64,000 nucleotides of DNA from Treponema sp. (GCA_009787835.1 WQSN01000002.1:1-64000); one strand, 5' to 3'. Shown: positions 17,212-26,220, counted from the first letter of the stretch. Numbers and translations: made by a program. Notes: generated by a model from the sequence alone, not told the origin.

Positions 17212-18378
17212 TTATTTGCGCAGAGCAACCACTCTCGCTCCTGTTGCAAGTTTAATTTCATAAATAGCCGGACGGAAACCGAAGATTCTCTCATATTCGT
17301 CCAGCCTTCCTTTATACTCATCTACAAGTTCGCGGCGGATAATTGTATATGTGCATCCCCCAAATCCATGACCTGTCATGCGGGAACCTGCGGCGCCTTC
17401 AATTTCCTGGGCGCGTTTTACAAGCCAGTCAATCTCCGGGCAGCTAATTTCATAAAGATCCCTTAGGCTCTCGTGAGAATGAAAAATAATTTTAGAAAAG
17501 GATGCGAGGTCGCTGCGCTGTAAAGCGTCGCATCCGTCTTTAACCCTGCGTATTTCTTCAACTATATGAAGGCTCCGCCTTCTAATCTGTTCCGGAAAAT
17601 TACCCAATGCTTCCAGAAGATCTGTAGACGCAAAATCTTTATAGCTTACTCCTTCCATTTTTTGCGAAAGAAGTTCAAGCCCTTTTAAAGTGTCGGTTCT
17701 GCGGGCGCTCAATTCACTTTCCGAGCCCATTCGCGGAACACGGGAATCCACAAGCAAGAACCTGAAACGGGAAAACGGTGATTTTATTTTTATAACTTCC
17801 TGAGCGGAAATATCAATAAAAATAAAATGATCCTTTCGCGATAAAAGACATATCTGGTAATCCGCCAGAGACGCCTCATTGCCGAAAAAACGATTGTGGG
17901 CGTCATGGAGTTTTTGCGCCAAAACCATTTCATTTATCTGTACATGCAATAGACTTTTGAGCGCAACCGCTGCCGCAATTTCTATCGCCGTTGAAGAGGC
18001 AAACCCTACCTGCTGTGGAATATCACCGCAGAAAGAAAAATTCATGCCTTTCATCGGGTATCCAAGTTCATTAAACAAGAAAATCGCGCTTTTTAAGTAG
18101 TTTGCCCACCTGTCTTCACGTTTATATTTTAAATTTACCAGGGTACTTCGCTTCCTTTCGCCTAGATCAGCGGCAAAAAAGCGGAATGAATTGTCTTTTC
18201 GGGGGCTTACTGCTACCTGAATATAGCGATCGATAGCCCCGGATAGAAAAAAACCGGCTGCGGGATCGCCTTGATCGCCTAAAAAATGAATTCTCCCCGG
18301 TGATTCTGCTATAGCGATGATTGATCGGTCGTTATCAAGCTCATATTCTGTCTGGTGAACCTGACCGATATCCAACAT
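17212..18378 (-). CDS. Galactokinase-like GHMP kinase
   Basis: 388 aa, cytoplasmic. The galactokinase-type signature near the N-terminus is PGRIHFLGDQGD where galactokinases have PGRVNLIGEHTDY, so the sugar-contacting Glu-His-Asp set is altered. The ATP loop is QQVGFASSTAIEIAA in place of the usual GLSSSA. The catalytic-Asp region ASLADYQ, LRDLYEISCPEID and the C-terminal GSRMTGHGFGGCTYT are well conserved. The galactokinase fold is secure; the substrate may not be galactose. ATG at 18378 follows GAGG, with a strong promoter at 18425-18453. It heads the surE/TPR/NHL operon. Confidence 0.82.
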   Translation of the reverse strand: MLDIGQVHQTEYELDNDRSIIAIAESPGRIHFLGDQGDPAAGFFLSGAIDRYIQVAVSPRKDNSFRFFAADLGERKRSTLVNLKYKREDRWANYLKSAIFLFNELGYPMKGMNFSFCGDIPQQVGFASSTAIEIAAAVALKSLLHVQINEMVLAQKLHDAHNRFFGNEASLADYQICLLSRKDHFIFIDISAQEVIKIKSPFSRFRFLLVDSRVPRMGSESELSARRTDTLKGLELLSQKMEGVSYKDFASTDLLEALGNFPEQIRRRSLHIVEEIRRVKDGCDALQRSDLASFSKIIFHSHESLRDLYEISCPEIDWLVKRAQEIEGAAGSRMTGHGFGGCTYTIIRRELVDEYKGRLDEYERIFGFRPAIYEIKLATGARVVALRK

Positions 18379-18424
18379 TTAATACCTCACTTTCATTGAA
18401 AAAAGGTTATCAAGAACCTATGGA

Positions 18425-18453
18425 ATATTATCAATAATTTTATTGTATTTCAA
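18425..18453 (-). promoter_or_regulatory. Sigma70-type promoter of the GHMP kinase-surE operon
   Basis: Minus strand TTGAAA (18448-18453), a 17-nt spacer and TAATAT (18425-18430). The predicted start of transcription, near 18418, leaves a leader of about 40 nt. A short stem, AGGTT-CTTGAT-AACCT followed by T residues, lies in that leader (about 18400-18420) and could attenuate transcription, although it has only 5 bp. Confidence 0.6.
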
Positions 18454-18527
18454 TGGAATATATTTATAAATTATGTATATATTTATTATATGAAGTAAAA
18501 TAATTAGATTAATAGAAATATCCAGCT

Positions 18528-19367
18528 TTAGTTCTTTTCTTCTCCCGAAAAAGGAGCGGCAGACGCGATAATCATGGCGATTAATGTAATAATATACGGA
18601 AAAGCGAGGATAATATCGGAAGGAAGGTTCCAAAATCCCTGAGCGTGATTGGAAAAAGCCTCAGCCAGACCAAAAATGAAGGCTGCCATGAGGATTCCCT
18701 GCGGTTTCCGCCCTCCAAGGAAGATTATAACCAGAGCTATCCATCCCTTACCTGCTGACATCCCTGGAACAAACGCACCCAGGTTCAGGCTCAAAAATGA
18801 GCCGCCAAGTCCGCAGAAAAAGCCGGATATTAAAAAGGCGCATACTTTATAAGTTAGCGGTTTAATGCCAAGCGAAAGTAATGCTTCAGAGTCTTTATTA
18901 CAGGCGCGAAGCCTGTAGCCAAAGGGAGTTTTATAAATAACAAGCCATGAGAGCAGAAGCAAAATAAGACCAGCCAGGAAATACCGGTTTACAAGGCCAA
19001 AAACAATTGAGGATGCGGTTACTCCCCTGGTATTGAACAATTTATCTGAAAGCACAATGCACAATCCGCCTGAAAGAAGATTAACTGCAAGCCCTGTAAT
19101 AAATAAATCCGCCTTTAATTTGAAAGCGGTAAAAGCATGGATTAGCGAGAGAAGCATCGCTGCGGTTACTGCGGTTATAATAGAAGCAGCGGCACTACCT
19201 GTATAGTAAAACACAGCCAAAGATGTAAAAGCTCCTGCGAGAAGAAGACCTTCAAGAGCAATGTTTAATACGCCGGCAAGAGCCGGAAATAATCCTCCTG
19301 CCGCGGCGAACAGGAGCGGAGTCATTATTGTAACCGCGCTTCTAAGGACGGGGAAAAAACTTTCCAT
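18528..19367 (-). CDS. BMP-type nucleoside ABC transporter permease (second)
   Basis: 279-aa integral membrane protein of the branched-chain/ribose-type permease family (YufQ/NupQ-like). It has about 8-9 TM segments and the conserved stretches GGLFPALAGVLNIALEGLLLAGAF and YRLRACNKDSEALLSLGIKPLTYKV. It starts 2 nt after the preceding permease gene. Together with the other permease, the double ATPase and the BMP lipoprotein it forms a complete nucleoside importer. About 150 nt of AT-rich DNA follows, holding the promoter of the next operon. Confidence 0.92.
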   Translation of the reverse strand: MESFFPVLRSAVTIMTPLLFAAAGGLFPALAGVLNIALEGLLLAGAFTSLAVFYYTGSAAASIITAVTAAMLLSLIHAFTAFKLKADLFITGLAVNLLSGGLCIVLSDKLFNTRGVTASSIVFGLVNRYFLAGLILLLLSWLVIYKTPFGYRLRACNKDSEALLSLGIKPLTYKVCAFLISGFFCGLGGSFLSLNLGAFVPGMSAGKGWIALVIIFLGGRKPQGILMAAFIFGLAEAFSNHAQGFWNLPSDIILAFPYIITLIAMIIASAAPFSGEEKN

Positions 19368-19369
19368 GT

Positions 19370-20464
19370 TTACTTATTCCCCTTCCGCGAAAAAATATTT
19401 CTGATAACCAAACTGGTTGATAAAAAGAAAATAATAGCCTGTACAACAGATGCTACTTCATGTGTCAGACCAGTGTTCTGCATCGCGATTCTCGCACCCG
19501 CGCTGATCCATGCGAAAAAAAGGGCTGCCGGTATTACTGCCGGAATGTAAAAACCTGCGATCAAAGCGACCGCAAGAGCGTTCCAGCCCAGTCCCGCGGA
19601 AAATTCCCTGACGGTGGCGTAATGCGTTCCCAGAACAGCCAGGCTTCCCGCAAGCCCGCATAATCCGCCCGATATTGCCATGGAGAGCACATTAACAAAT
19701 TTTGTGTTAATTCCTCCGTATCGCGCGAACAGTTCATTGGCGCCCGTTATTCGCAATTCATAACCGCGCCTTGTTTTTGCGAGAAAATAATGTGTAATTA
19801 TCGTGGCCGCGCACGCGAAAACCGCGCTTGCGTTTAAACCTGAAGGTTTTAACAGAAGGGGAAGGCGCATGTTTTCCGCTATTTTTTTTGTTGACTGAAG
19901 CGATGTTTCCGGATCAAGGAATGGGCCTGTAACAAGATAATTTATTACAGGAATAATTGCCGCTGAAAGCAGGAATGTTGTAATAAGTTCGCTTGTTTTC
20001 CACCTTGATTTGCAGAATCCGCTGAAAGCCGCCATAGCGCCTGACGCAAGAACGCTTAAAGAAGCCGCGAAAACTCCTCCCATTGCGCCTAACGGCTGGA
20101 AAGAAAGGGCTGCGGCGGTTGTAACAAAAGCGCCAAGATATATCTGCCCTTCTCCGCCAAGATTGAGGTTTCCCGCTTTCATCGCGACTGTAATGCCCAG
20201 AGCGCCGAAAACAAGCGGAACCGCTGCATTCAGCATATTACCGAAACTGAATAAATTCCTGAACGGTCCGATAAAGAAAAAGTAAAGCGTCTTTGCCGGA
20301 GTATCGCTTAATGTTATTACAAGCAGTATCAAAACCAGAAGGGAAATAACAGGGACAAGAATCACCGCAGGTGAAAAAGGAAGAGAACGTGAAAAATTGG
20401 ACAAGCGGTTTGTTAAACTTTCCTCAGGCGGCCCTCCTGGAGGATCATTGCGAAGCGTCATCAT
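19370..20464 (-). CDS. BMP-type nucleoside ABC transporter permease (first)
   Basis: 364-aa membrane permease (YufP/NupP-like), with about 9-10 TM segments. Characteristic stretches are AVPLVFGALGITVAMKAGNLNLGGEGQIYLGAF and ITGANELFARYGGINTKFVNV. A more upstream ATG at 20494 is in frame, but GGGAG lies 4-5 nt before the tandem ATGs at 20464/20461, so the shorter form is preferred. It overlaps the ATPase gene by 20 nt, indicating translational coupling. Confidence 0.9.
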   Translation of the reverse strand: MMTLRNDPPGGPPEESLTNRLSNFSRSLPFSPAVILVPVISLLVLILLVITLSDTPAKTLYFFFIGPFRNLFSFGNMLNAAVPLVFGALGITVAMKAGNLNLGGEGQIYLGAFVTTAAALSFQPLGAMGGVFAASLSVLASGAMAAFSGFCKSRWKTSELITTFLLSAAIIPVINYLVTGPFLDPETSLQSTKKIAENMRLPLLLKPSGLNASAVFACAATIITHYFLAKTRRGYELRITGANELFARYGGINTKFVNVLSMAISGGLCGLAGSLAVLGTHYATVREFSAGLGWNALAVALIAGFYIPAVIPAALFFAWISAGARIAMQNTGLTHEVASVVQAIIFFLSTSLVIRNIFSRKGNK

Positions 20465-21977
20465 GATCTCCCAATCCCTGCATGCAGTTTCCAATCTTCT
20501 CCCTTATCGCCGCGTCCCCGTTATTCGCAAAAACGCCCGCTATCTTTCCCCTGTACATAACCATTATCCTGTCAGCCATGGCCAGTATTTCGTCAAGATT
20601 GGTGGAAATAATTATAATCGCGGCTCCTCTTTCACGTAGAGCGGAAATTTCTCCCGTTATAAAACTGCTTGATGCTATGTCCAGACCCCATGTCGGCTCA
20701 GAAAATACTATATAATCCTTTAAACAGTCTATTTCCCTTGCCAGAATTAACTTCTGTAAATTACCTCCTGAAAGAGTGGAAGTTTTTTTACCCAATTGCG
20801 CTCCTTCAATATTGTAATCCTTAATAATTTTTTTTGAAAACTCATTTTTAGATGATAATTTACTCCTTCTGTTTATTATTATATTTTCTTCTATTGATGC
20901 GTCCGCCGCGCTTCCAACGCGAACGCGATCCGCGGGCACATAGGCAAGTCCCTGTTTTCGCAATTCTCTTATGCTTAGTGCGGAAATATCCTTGCCCTTA
21001 TGAGTAATTTTTCCAGACACGGGATGAAGGAATCCTCCAAGAACAGCTTCAATAACTCCCAGCCCGTTTCCCGTAACGCCCGCGAAGGCCAGTATTTCAC
21101 CAGGATTTACGCCAAACGAAACATTTTCAAGCAAAGGGAGAGCCTGCCCTCTCCTTCTTACAGTAACATTTTTAAAGGCGATAACCGCTTTTTCATTATC
21201 ATGAGGTTCAAAAACGCGGCGAACATTTTCATATTTACCGGTATTAATATATTTATTATTATTACCCATCATTAAACGCGCAATCTCATCTTCATCTGTA
21301 TCGGAAACACGGCGTATTGCAGCTAACTCTCCCTTCCGCAGCACCGCTACGCGATCACATATTTTTTTTATTTCGCGCAGTTTGTGCGTAATCAGTATCA
21401 GCGATTTTCCTTCTGAAACAAGGGATTTCAAGGTATTAAACAGAGAATTGGCCTCATGTTCGGTTAATATGGAAGTAGGCTCATCCAGAATTATTATTTG
21501 CGCGTTACAATGAAGAATACGGCATATTTCAACCTGCTGCATTCCGCCCAGCGTTAAATCTTTTACTTTTAAAGAAACTTTAACGGGAAAGTTATGATCT
21601 GAAATTAATTTATTAGCTATACTGACCGCGCTCTTTGAATCAAATAAAAGACCCCATTTACGCGGTTCATTTCCCATAACAATATTTTCCGCTACAGTGT
21701 ATTCGCTGAAAAGCATAAAATGCTGGTGTACCATGCCGATTTTTAAATTTTTTGCCTTAACAGGTGAATCGATTATTTCCCTTTTTCCGTTTATGAAAAT
21801 CTCTCCTGCATCCGGCGTTTCAAGACCGCATAAAATTTTCATCAATGTAGTTTTTCCGGCTCCGTTTTCTCCCGCGATACAGAGAATTTCCCCCTTCCGT
21901 AATTCAAGGCTTATATTGTTATTCGCTTTTTTACAGCTTCCCGGATACTGTTTGCAGATATTGCGCAACTCTACCAT
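20445..21977 (-). CDS. BMP-type nucleoside ABC transporter ATP-binding protein (two ATPase domains)
   Basis: 510-aa double-cassette ATPase of the RbsA/YufO group. The first domain has Walker A GENGAGKTTLMKI, a modified signature LTLGGMQQVE and Walker B LIILDEPTSILTEHE. The second domain has the degenerate P-loop GVTGNGLGVIEAV typical of this group, the signature LSGGNLQKLILARE and SEPTWGLDIAS. It energises the two permeases. It starts 8 nt after the BMP lipoprotein gene. Confidence 0.95.
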   Translation of the reverse strand: MVELRNICKQYPGSCKKANNNISLELRKGEILCIAGENGAGKTTLMKILCGLETPDAGEIFINGKREIIDSPVKAKNLKIGMVHQHFMLFSEYTVAENIVMGNEPRKWGLLFDSKSAVSIANKLISDHNFPVKVSLKVKDLTLGGMQQVEICRILHCNAQIIILDEPTSILTEHEANSLFNTLKSLVSEGKSLILITHKLREIKKICDRVAVLRKGELAAIRRVSDTDEDEIARLMMGNNNKYINTGKYENVRRVFEPHDNEKAVIAFKNVTVRRRGQALPLLENVSFGVNPGEILAFAGVTGNGLGVIEAVLGGFLHPVSGKITHKGKDISALSIRELRKQGLAYVPADRVRVGSAADASIEENIIINRRSKLSSKNEFSKKIIKDYNIEGAQLGKKTSTLSGGNLQKLILAREIDCLKDYIVFSEPTWGLDIASSSFITGEISALRERGAAIIIISTNLDEILAMADRIMVMYRGKIAGVFANNGDAAIREKIGNCMQGLGDHDDASQ

Positions 21978-21985
21978 AAAAAAGA

Positions 21986-23017
21986 TTATAGTGAAGGAAC
22001 TGTATATTCAATTCTGCCTGAGCGCAGATCATCCAAAAAGGCTTCGAACTTTTCGCGGATGGAAGCGGGAAGATTTGCGCGGTACGCAGGATCATCGGCA
22101 ATAAAACCCAGATACCCTTCCATTATTCCTATCGATTGTGAAATGCCGTATTGCATTCTTCCTGCCATTACATCGGATAAAATTTCCATAATAAGTTTTT
22201 TCTGTTCCATTATGCCGCAGCCTGCGACAAGGCCTTCTGCCAAACTGTATTCGTTTGTGTTGTAGCTGACAATATACGCGCCTCTCTCTACTGCGGTTTT
22301 AATCATTCCGTACGCCGCCCCTCCGGCGATTGATGTAAACACATCCACGCCGCTATCCATCATGGCGGAGGCAAGTTCCGCAGCCTTGGCGGCGTCCGCC
22401 CATGAGCCTATAACGCGCCTGTCAAGTTCTATATCAGGGTCAGCAAACCTCGCGCCGTCGATAAAACCCGGCACAATCTGTCTTGTTAAAAGCGGATACT
22501 CCTGCGCGGCGATAAAACCAATTCTTTTAACGCTGTTGGCGTGCGGCATATCGCTTGTTGTGATTAACCCTGCCAGATACCCAAGGAAAAAAGACTGTTC
22601 ATATTGATTGTAAAGGTATGTCCGTATCTGCGGATTTCCCGCGTAATGCGCGTCTGTTATGATAAATTTCTGATTGGGAAACAGCCTTCCTATATTGGCG
22701 CAAAGTTCAGGCAATGACGGATTGGAGCCAAGCACAATATCATACTCGCCGCCTGAAACCATTTCAGCAAGCTGCTGTTCCCATTCCGCCTGATTAAAAC
22801 CGGCTTCGTAAATTTTAACATTAACATTTTTATTGTTACCGGCAAACTCAAGCGCACCCTGAGCCATTAATTCATAGGTAGGGCTTCCCGCTGTCACTCC
22901 CGTTACAAAAACAAGCACCGACAATATATCTGCGCTCCGCTCCACTGCGGATTTTTTTTCACAGCCTGAAAAAACAAGGATAAATATTAACAGTAATACG
23001 GTAAAAGTTCTTTTCAT
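21986..23017 (-). CDS. BMP-family (PnrA/TmpC-like) substrate-binding lipoprotein
   Basis: 343-aa periplasm-facing lipoprotein with lipobox LVFSGC (lipidated Cys near residue 19). Family features include VTGVTAGSPTYELMAQGALEFA, DIVLGSNPSLPELCANIGRLFPNQKFIITDA and FFLGYLAG. T. pallidum PnrA (TmpC), of the same family, binds purine nucleosides, so nucleoside uptake is the likely role. It heads the four-gene transporter operon. There is no good Shine-Dalgarno at ATG 23017; a TTGACA-N17-TACTCT promoter lies directly upstream. Confidence 0.93.
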   Translation of the reverse strand: MKRTFTVLLLIFILVFSGCEKKSAVERSADILSVLVFVTGVTAGSPTYELMAQGALEFAGNNKNVNVKIYEAGFNQAEWEQQLAEMVSGGEYDIVLGSNPSLPELCANIGRLFPNQKFIITDAHYAGNPQIRTYLYNQYEQSFFLGYLAGLITTSDMPHANSVKRIGFIAAQEYPLLTRQIVPGFIDGARFADPDIELDRRVIGSWADAAKAAELASAMMDSGVDVFTSIAGGAAYGMIKTAVERGAYIVSYNTNEYSLAEGLVAGCGIMEQKKLIMEILSDVMAGRMQYGISQSIGIMEGYLGFIADDPAYRANLPASIREKFEAFLDDLRSGRIEYTVPSL

Positions 23018-23026
23018 ACTTCATTC

Positions 23027-23055
23027 AGAGTAAAGATATGAATAAAACATGTCAA
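23027..23055 (-). promoter_or_regulatory. Candidate promoter of the BMP transporter operon
   Basis: Minus strand TTGACA (23050-23055), 17 nt, TACTCT (23027-23032). The -10 ends only 9 nt before the ATG at 23017, so the transcript would be almost leaderless. The -35 is a perfect match; the -10 is only fair. Confidence 0.4.
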
Positions 23056-23076
23056 GATTATTCGGTAAGCCAATTT

Positions 23077-23163
23077 TTACAGGTTCCGCTGCGCCAAACT
23101 AAACGCCACCATGAGAAAACCGTACAATGTAACAAGATATATATCTAACTGTCTTATGGACAT
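23077..23163 (-). CDS. Candidate 28-residue hydrophobic small protein
   Basis: An ATG at 23163 preceded by GGAGG with a 5-nt gap opens a 28-codon frame ending in TAA at 23077. The product begins MSIRQLDIYLVTLYGF and continues LMVAFSLAQRNL, so residues about 8-24 could form one membrane span. A perfect TATAAT lies about 24 nt before the Shine-Dalgarno. It sits just upstream of the BMP lipoprotein gene (59-nt gap) and could be a small membrane accessory protein or a translated leader. I recognise no family. Confidence 0.5.
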   Translation of the reverse strand: MSIRQLDIYLVTLYGFLMVAFSLAQRNL

Positions 23164-23192
23164 GAGAACCTCCAGGAATTTAATAATCAGCA

Positions 23193-23198
23193 ATTATA
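23193..23198 (-). promoter_or_regulatory. TATAAT -10 box ahead of the 28-codon ORF
   Basis: Perfect minus-strand TATAAT; the predicted start of transcription is near 23186, about 12 nt before the GGAGG. No good -35 hexamer stands at 16-18 nt. Confidence 0.35.
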
Positions 23199-23271
23199 AT
23201 ATAAGTATTTCTTGAATATAAGGCAAATTTTTTTATTCGCGGTTAAAGGGGGTAAAATTCCGTTTTACGCG

Positions 23272-24690
23272 TTAAACCTGAACCGTATGTCTAAATTTCC
23301 TGTATTCCCTAAACATTTCATCATAAAGCCCGGCGTGTTTTGCATTGGGTTCAAAATGTTTTTCAATACGGACCATTTTTGATATGGCTTCTTCATAGGA
23401 AGAAAACCTGTTTTTAAAACATGCACCTATAATCGCGAGGCCGAGAAGCTCAGCTTCTTTATGAACGGGCTGCAGTATTTCCCTGCCTGAAATATCGGCT
23501 TTTATCTGATTTAAAGTTTCTGTTCCGGCAAGGCCACCCGTTACGCGCAACTGATCGGATGCGGCTCCCGATTCTTCCATTGCAGCGATAACATCCTTAA
23601 CCGCGAAACCAATTCCTTCAAGCACTGAATTGGCAAACTCGCTGCGGCCTGATGAAAGGCTTATTCCGCGCCAAAGGCCGCGCACAGAAGGATCCCAAAC
23701 CGGAGCGCGCTCTCCTGTCAGGTAGGGATTAAAAATAAGCCCTCCTGAACCCGGCGGGCTTTCCTTCGCCAGTGAGAAAAAATCATCATACCCTGATATT
23801 CCAAATATATCGCGGCACCATTCTATCGCCTTGCCTGTAGTGCTTATGATGCCTGAAAGATTCCAGTAAGGTTTTACAGGATGCCCGTAAGACATGAGCC
23901 TTTTATCATTTATCTTTTTTTGTGTGCAAAGGTTTATCCCCTCCGAAGAGCCTGTCCTGTCGCAGGCGTGAGATGGTTTTGTTATTCCTGCCCCGATTAT
24001 CGATGCGAAAAAATCCGGTCCGCCTGAAACAACCGGAATGTTTTTATTAAAGCCAAAACGCTCCGCGGTCTGCGGAATTATTTCGCCAAACTGATCGCCG
24101 GGACTGATAAACCCGGGGAATTTTTCCTTATCCAGTTTTAATTTTTCGAGAATATTTAGAGTCCAGAACCAGCGATCGAATCCCTGTGACGGAAAAACAG
24201 TGCGGGCTTCTCCAGTGAGCGCATAAGCAAGATACTCAGGACAGCCAAGAAAACATCTGGTTTTATTATATAAATCATTTTCATCATTTTTTATACTAAG
24301 AATTTTGGGGAGGAAAAATCCCGAGTCAACAAAGCCGCCCATTAAATCTGACACTTCATCCGAATATTTTACCGCTCTTCGATCAAGCCATAACCGGGCG
24401 TTACCAGCGGGCGCGCAGAGACGGTTGTTTTTAATGGAAGGTTTGCCTGTAACAGGCACAAGGCTTGGGCCATTTCCGCTGATAATAATCGCCTGCACCT
24501 GCGGCAGGTTAAAAAATTTTTTACAGCATTCCTCAAAAGCTCTAAGCCATATAGCAGGATCAGTTTCGTGCATTTCTCCGCCGCTTTTGGTAATTGACAG
24601 CGGGACAGAAGCAAAAGACAAACGGTTGCCGTCATAATCCCAAACCGCAGATTTAAAACTTGAAGTTCCTATATCGATTGTCAGAAGCAT
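23272..24690 (-). CDS. FGGY-family carbohydrate kinase (xylulokinase-like)
   Basis: 472-aa sugar kinase of the actin-like ATPase superfamily. The N-terminal phosphate-1 motif is TIDIGTSSFKSAVW, and DETGSSEG-like DRTGSSEGINLCTQ and PYLTGERAPVWDPSVRGLWRGISL follow. The C-terminal adenosine motif region is LRVTGGLAGTETLNQIKADISGREI. The fit is best to the xylulokinase/FGGY group; the substrate cannot be read from the sequence. No Shine-Dalgarno precedes the ATG at 24690. Its position beside a nucleoside importer may be chance or may reflect pentose salvage. Confidence 0.88.
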   Translation of the reverse strand: MLLTIDIGTSSFKSAVWDYDGNRLSFASVPLSITKSGGEMHETDPAIWLRAFEECCKKFFNLPQVQAIIISGNGPSLVPVTGKPSIKNNRLCAPAGNARLWLDRRAVKYSDEVSDLMGGFVDSGFFLPKILSIKNDENDLYNKTRCFLGCPEYLAYALTGEARTVFPSQGFDRWFWTLNILEKLKLDKEKFPGFISPGDQFGEIIPQTAERFGFNKNIPVVSGGPDFFASIIGAGITKPSHACDRTGSSEGINLCTQKKINDKRLMSYGHPVKPYWNLSGIISTTGKAIEWCRDIFGISGYDDFFSLAKESPPGSGGLIFNPYLTGERAPVWDPSVRGLWRGISLSSGRSEFANSVLEGIGFAVKDVIAAMEESGAASDQLRVTGGLAGTETLNQIKADISGREILQPVHKEAELLGLAIIGACFKNRFSSYEEAISKMVRIEKHFEPNAKHAGLYDEMFREYRKFRHTVQV

Positions 24691-24772
24691 AATTTATTTT
24701 GACACATAAACATAAGCATATACAATATGTAAATGTATGTATAATAATTTTATATCGCTTTAATCCGGGAAG

Positions 24773-25441
24773 TTAATTCCTGATGAAATATAATTCCCTA
24801 ATCAAGTGATCTTTTGCCTGGCCTTTCCGTTCGAATCTTGTAACAGGACGCCAGCTTTGATGCGGCGCGAAATTATCGTATACATTTTGCAAACCTGCTG
24901 TCGCGGTCAGCTCTTCCAGCGCGTGAAGCGCGTAATCTTCCCAGTCTGTTACCATGTATAAGTATCCGCCTTTCATTAAACAACAAGCCAGAGTATCAGT
25001 AAACGGACGCTGTACAAGACGGCGCTTATGGTGTCTTTTTTTCGGCCATGGATCGGGAAAAAAAAGGTGAATGCCGCGAAGCGAACAGGGCGCAATCATC
25101 TTCTGCGCTACAACAGCCGCATCATATTCAATTATTCTGACATTTGAAAGGCTGCGTTTTTCAGTTTCCCATAACAGCCGCCCTATTCCCGGACGATGGA
25201 CTTCAACGCCAAGATAGTTTTTATCAGGATTCGCCTGCGCGATTTCCGCAGTCGCGGAACCGGAACCAAAACCAATTTCCATTATAACATCTTCTGAATT
25301 ATTATTTTTTCTGTTAAAGACCGAACTGTAATCCAGATGGTTTTCAGAGAACGGAATTAAAATATTATCAGCTGATGTTTCATAGGCTTTGCGCTGTGCA
25401 GCTGTAAAACGTCCTTTCCGTATCACATAGCTTTTATGCAT
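24773..25441 (-). CDS. trmB: tRNA (guanine-N7)-methyltransferase TrmB
   Basis: SAM-dependent methyltransferase making m7G46 in tRNA; 222 aa. Motif I is MEIGFGSGSATAEIA, and the TrmB hallmark FFPDPWPKKRHHKRRLVQ is intact. The tail PVTRFERKGQAKDHLIRELYF matches the family end. It is preceded on the same strand by a lipoprotein gene 27 nt upstream. Confidence 0.96.
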   Translation of the reverse strand: MHKSYVIRKGRFTAAQRKAYETSADNILIPFSENHLDYSSVFNRKNNNSEDVIMEIGFGSGSATAEIAQANPDKNYLGVEVHRPGIGRLLWETEKRSLSNVRIIEYDAAVVAQKMIAPCSLRGIHLFFPDPWPKKRHHKRRLVQRPFTDTLACCLMKGGYLYMVTDWEDYALHALEELTATAGLQNVYDNFAPHQSWRPVTRFERKGQAKDHLIRELYFIRN

Positions 25442-25468
25442 ATAAGACCTGAAATCATTTTATGCGCG

Positions 25469-26119
25469 TCAGCGTATGGATACCACATTTGTAAAAGCGC
25501 TGCAGAAATAAGCCGGGTCTTCCGCCCAAAGAGCCGCGGTTCTGGCGGCTGATGGAAGGTTTAATTCCGAGATATTTCCTGTTAAAGAGGACAGGGCGAC
25601 AGTGGCGGCATAATTCCCTTCCCTGTCATAACAGACAAGGCGGTTTACAGGCCAATCCGAAGTTATCGCGTAACGGCCTTCGGCGACAGTAATTTGAGGG
25701 AATGGATAACGAACGCTGCCGTCATAAGTAAAACTGCGTTCTCCTTTTTCCCCGCCCTTGTTTATTAAAACCGCCCGGTATGTACCGCGCGGAAGGCTGC
25801 CTTCACTAACTGCGAGGCTTCTTGTTCCAATCCAGTTATTATCATCTTCATTGTAACTAATCCAGTCATTGCTTTTTATGTGCCATCGAAGCTGTTCACG
25901 GTCATGATAAATGTAAAGTTCCTCAAGATTTTCAAAGCCGTCTTCATCTTCCGCCAGAATGAAAAATGAGTAATATTCATCCGGCTGCGCTCCGCTTTCA
26001 TATTGAACCAGCTGAATAAACCCATATTGAATTTCAGGCTTTGTATTTGAGCATGAGGTAAAAATAAAAAAAAACGCCAGCGCCGTTAAAAAGATATTAA
26101 AATGATTAATTATTCTCAT
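25469..26119 (-). CDS. Putative lipoprotein of unknown function
   Basis: 216 aa. The signal sequence ends in a lipobox, FIFTSC (Cys near residue 23), so it is probably anchored to a membrane and faces the periplasm or the surface. The remainder is beta-rich and acidic (QPDEYYSFFILAEDEDGFENL; FTYDGSVRYPFPQITVAEG). I recognise no domain. A near-consensus promoter ends 12 nt before the ATG, and no Shine-Dalgarno is present. Confidence 0.75.
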   Translation of the reverse strand: MRIINHFNIFLTALAFFFIFTSCSNTKPEIQYGFIQLVQYESGAQPDEYYSFFILAEDEDGFENLEELYIYHDREQLRWHIKSNDWISYNEDDNNWIGTRSLAVSEGSLPRGTYRAVLINKGGEKGERSFTYDGSVRYPFPQITVAEGRYAITSDWPVNRLVCYDREGNYAATVALSSLTGNISELNLPSAARTAALWAEDPAYFCSAFTNVVSIR

Positions 26120-26131
26120 AAGTTATCATTA

Positions 26132-26160
26132 ATTATAATAAAAACAGGGAAAAATATCAA
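26132..26160 (-). promoter_or_regulatory. Near-consensus promoter of the lipoprotein gene
   Basis: Minus strand TTGATA (26155-26160), 17-nt spacer, TATAAT (26132-26137). Transcription is predicted to start about 5 nt before the ATG at 26119, and the 12 nt between the -10 box and the ATG contain no Shine-Dalgarno. It is back to back with the promoter at 26180-26207. Confidence 0.6.
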
Positions 26161-26179
26161 GATATTTCTCAAAACTGTC

Positions 26180-26207
26180 TGGACAAAAAAAACCGGAAAA
26201 ATATAAA
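26180..26207 (+). promoter_or_regulatory. Promoter of the EEP-family gene
   Basis: TGGACA (26180-26185), 16-nt spacer, TATAAA (26202-26207). Transcription is predicted to start near 26214, giving a leader of about 7 nt before ATG 26221. A 6-codon frame (ATG at 26208) also overlaps the start codon. Confidence 0.5.
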
Positions 26208-26220
26208 ATGAAAGTTAGGA

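Noticed and set aside
18418-18633. 71-codon open frame on the minus strand at the end of the second BMP permease gene
   Set aside because: It lies mostly in AT-rich non-coding DNA, covers the GHMP-kinase promoter, and its composition (Tyr/Ile/Asn-rich) looks like chance.
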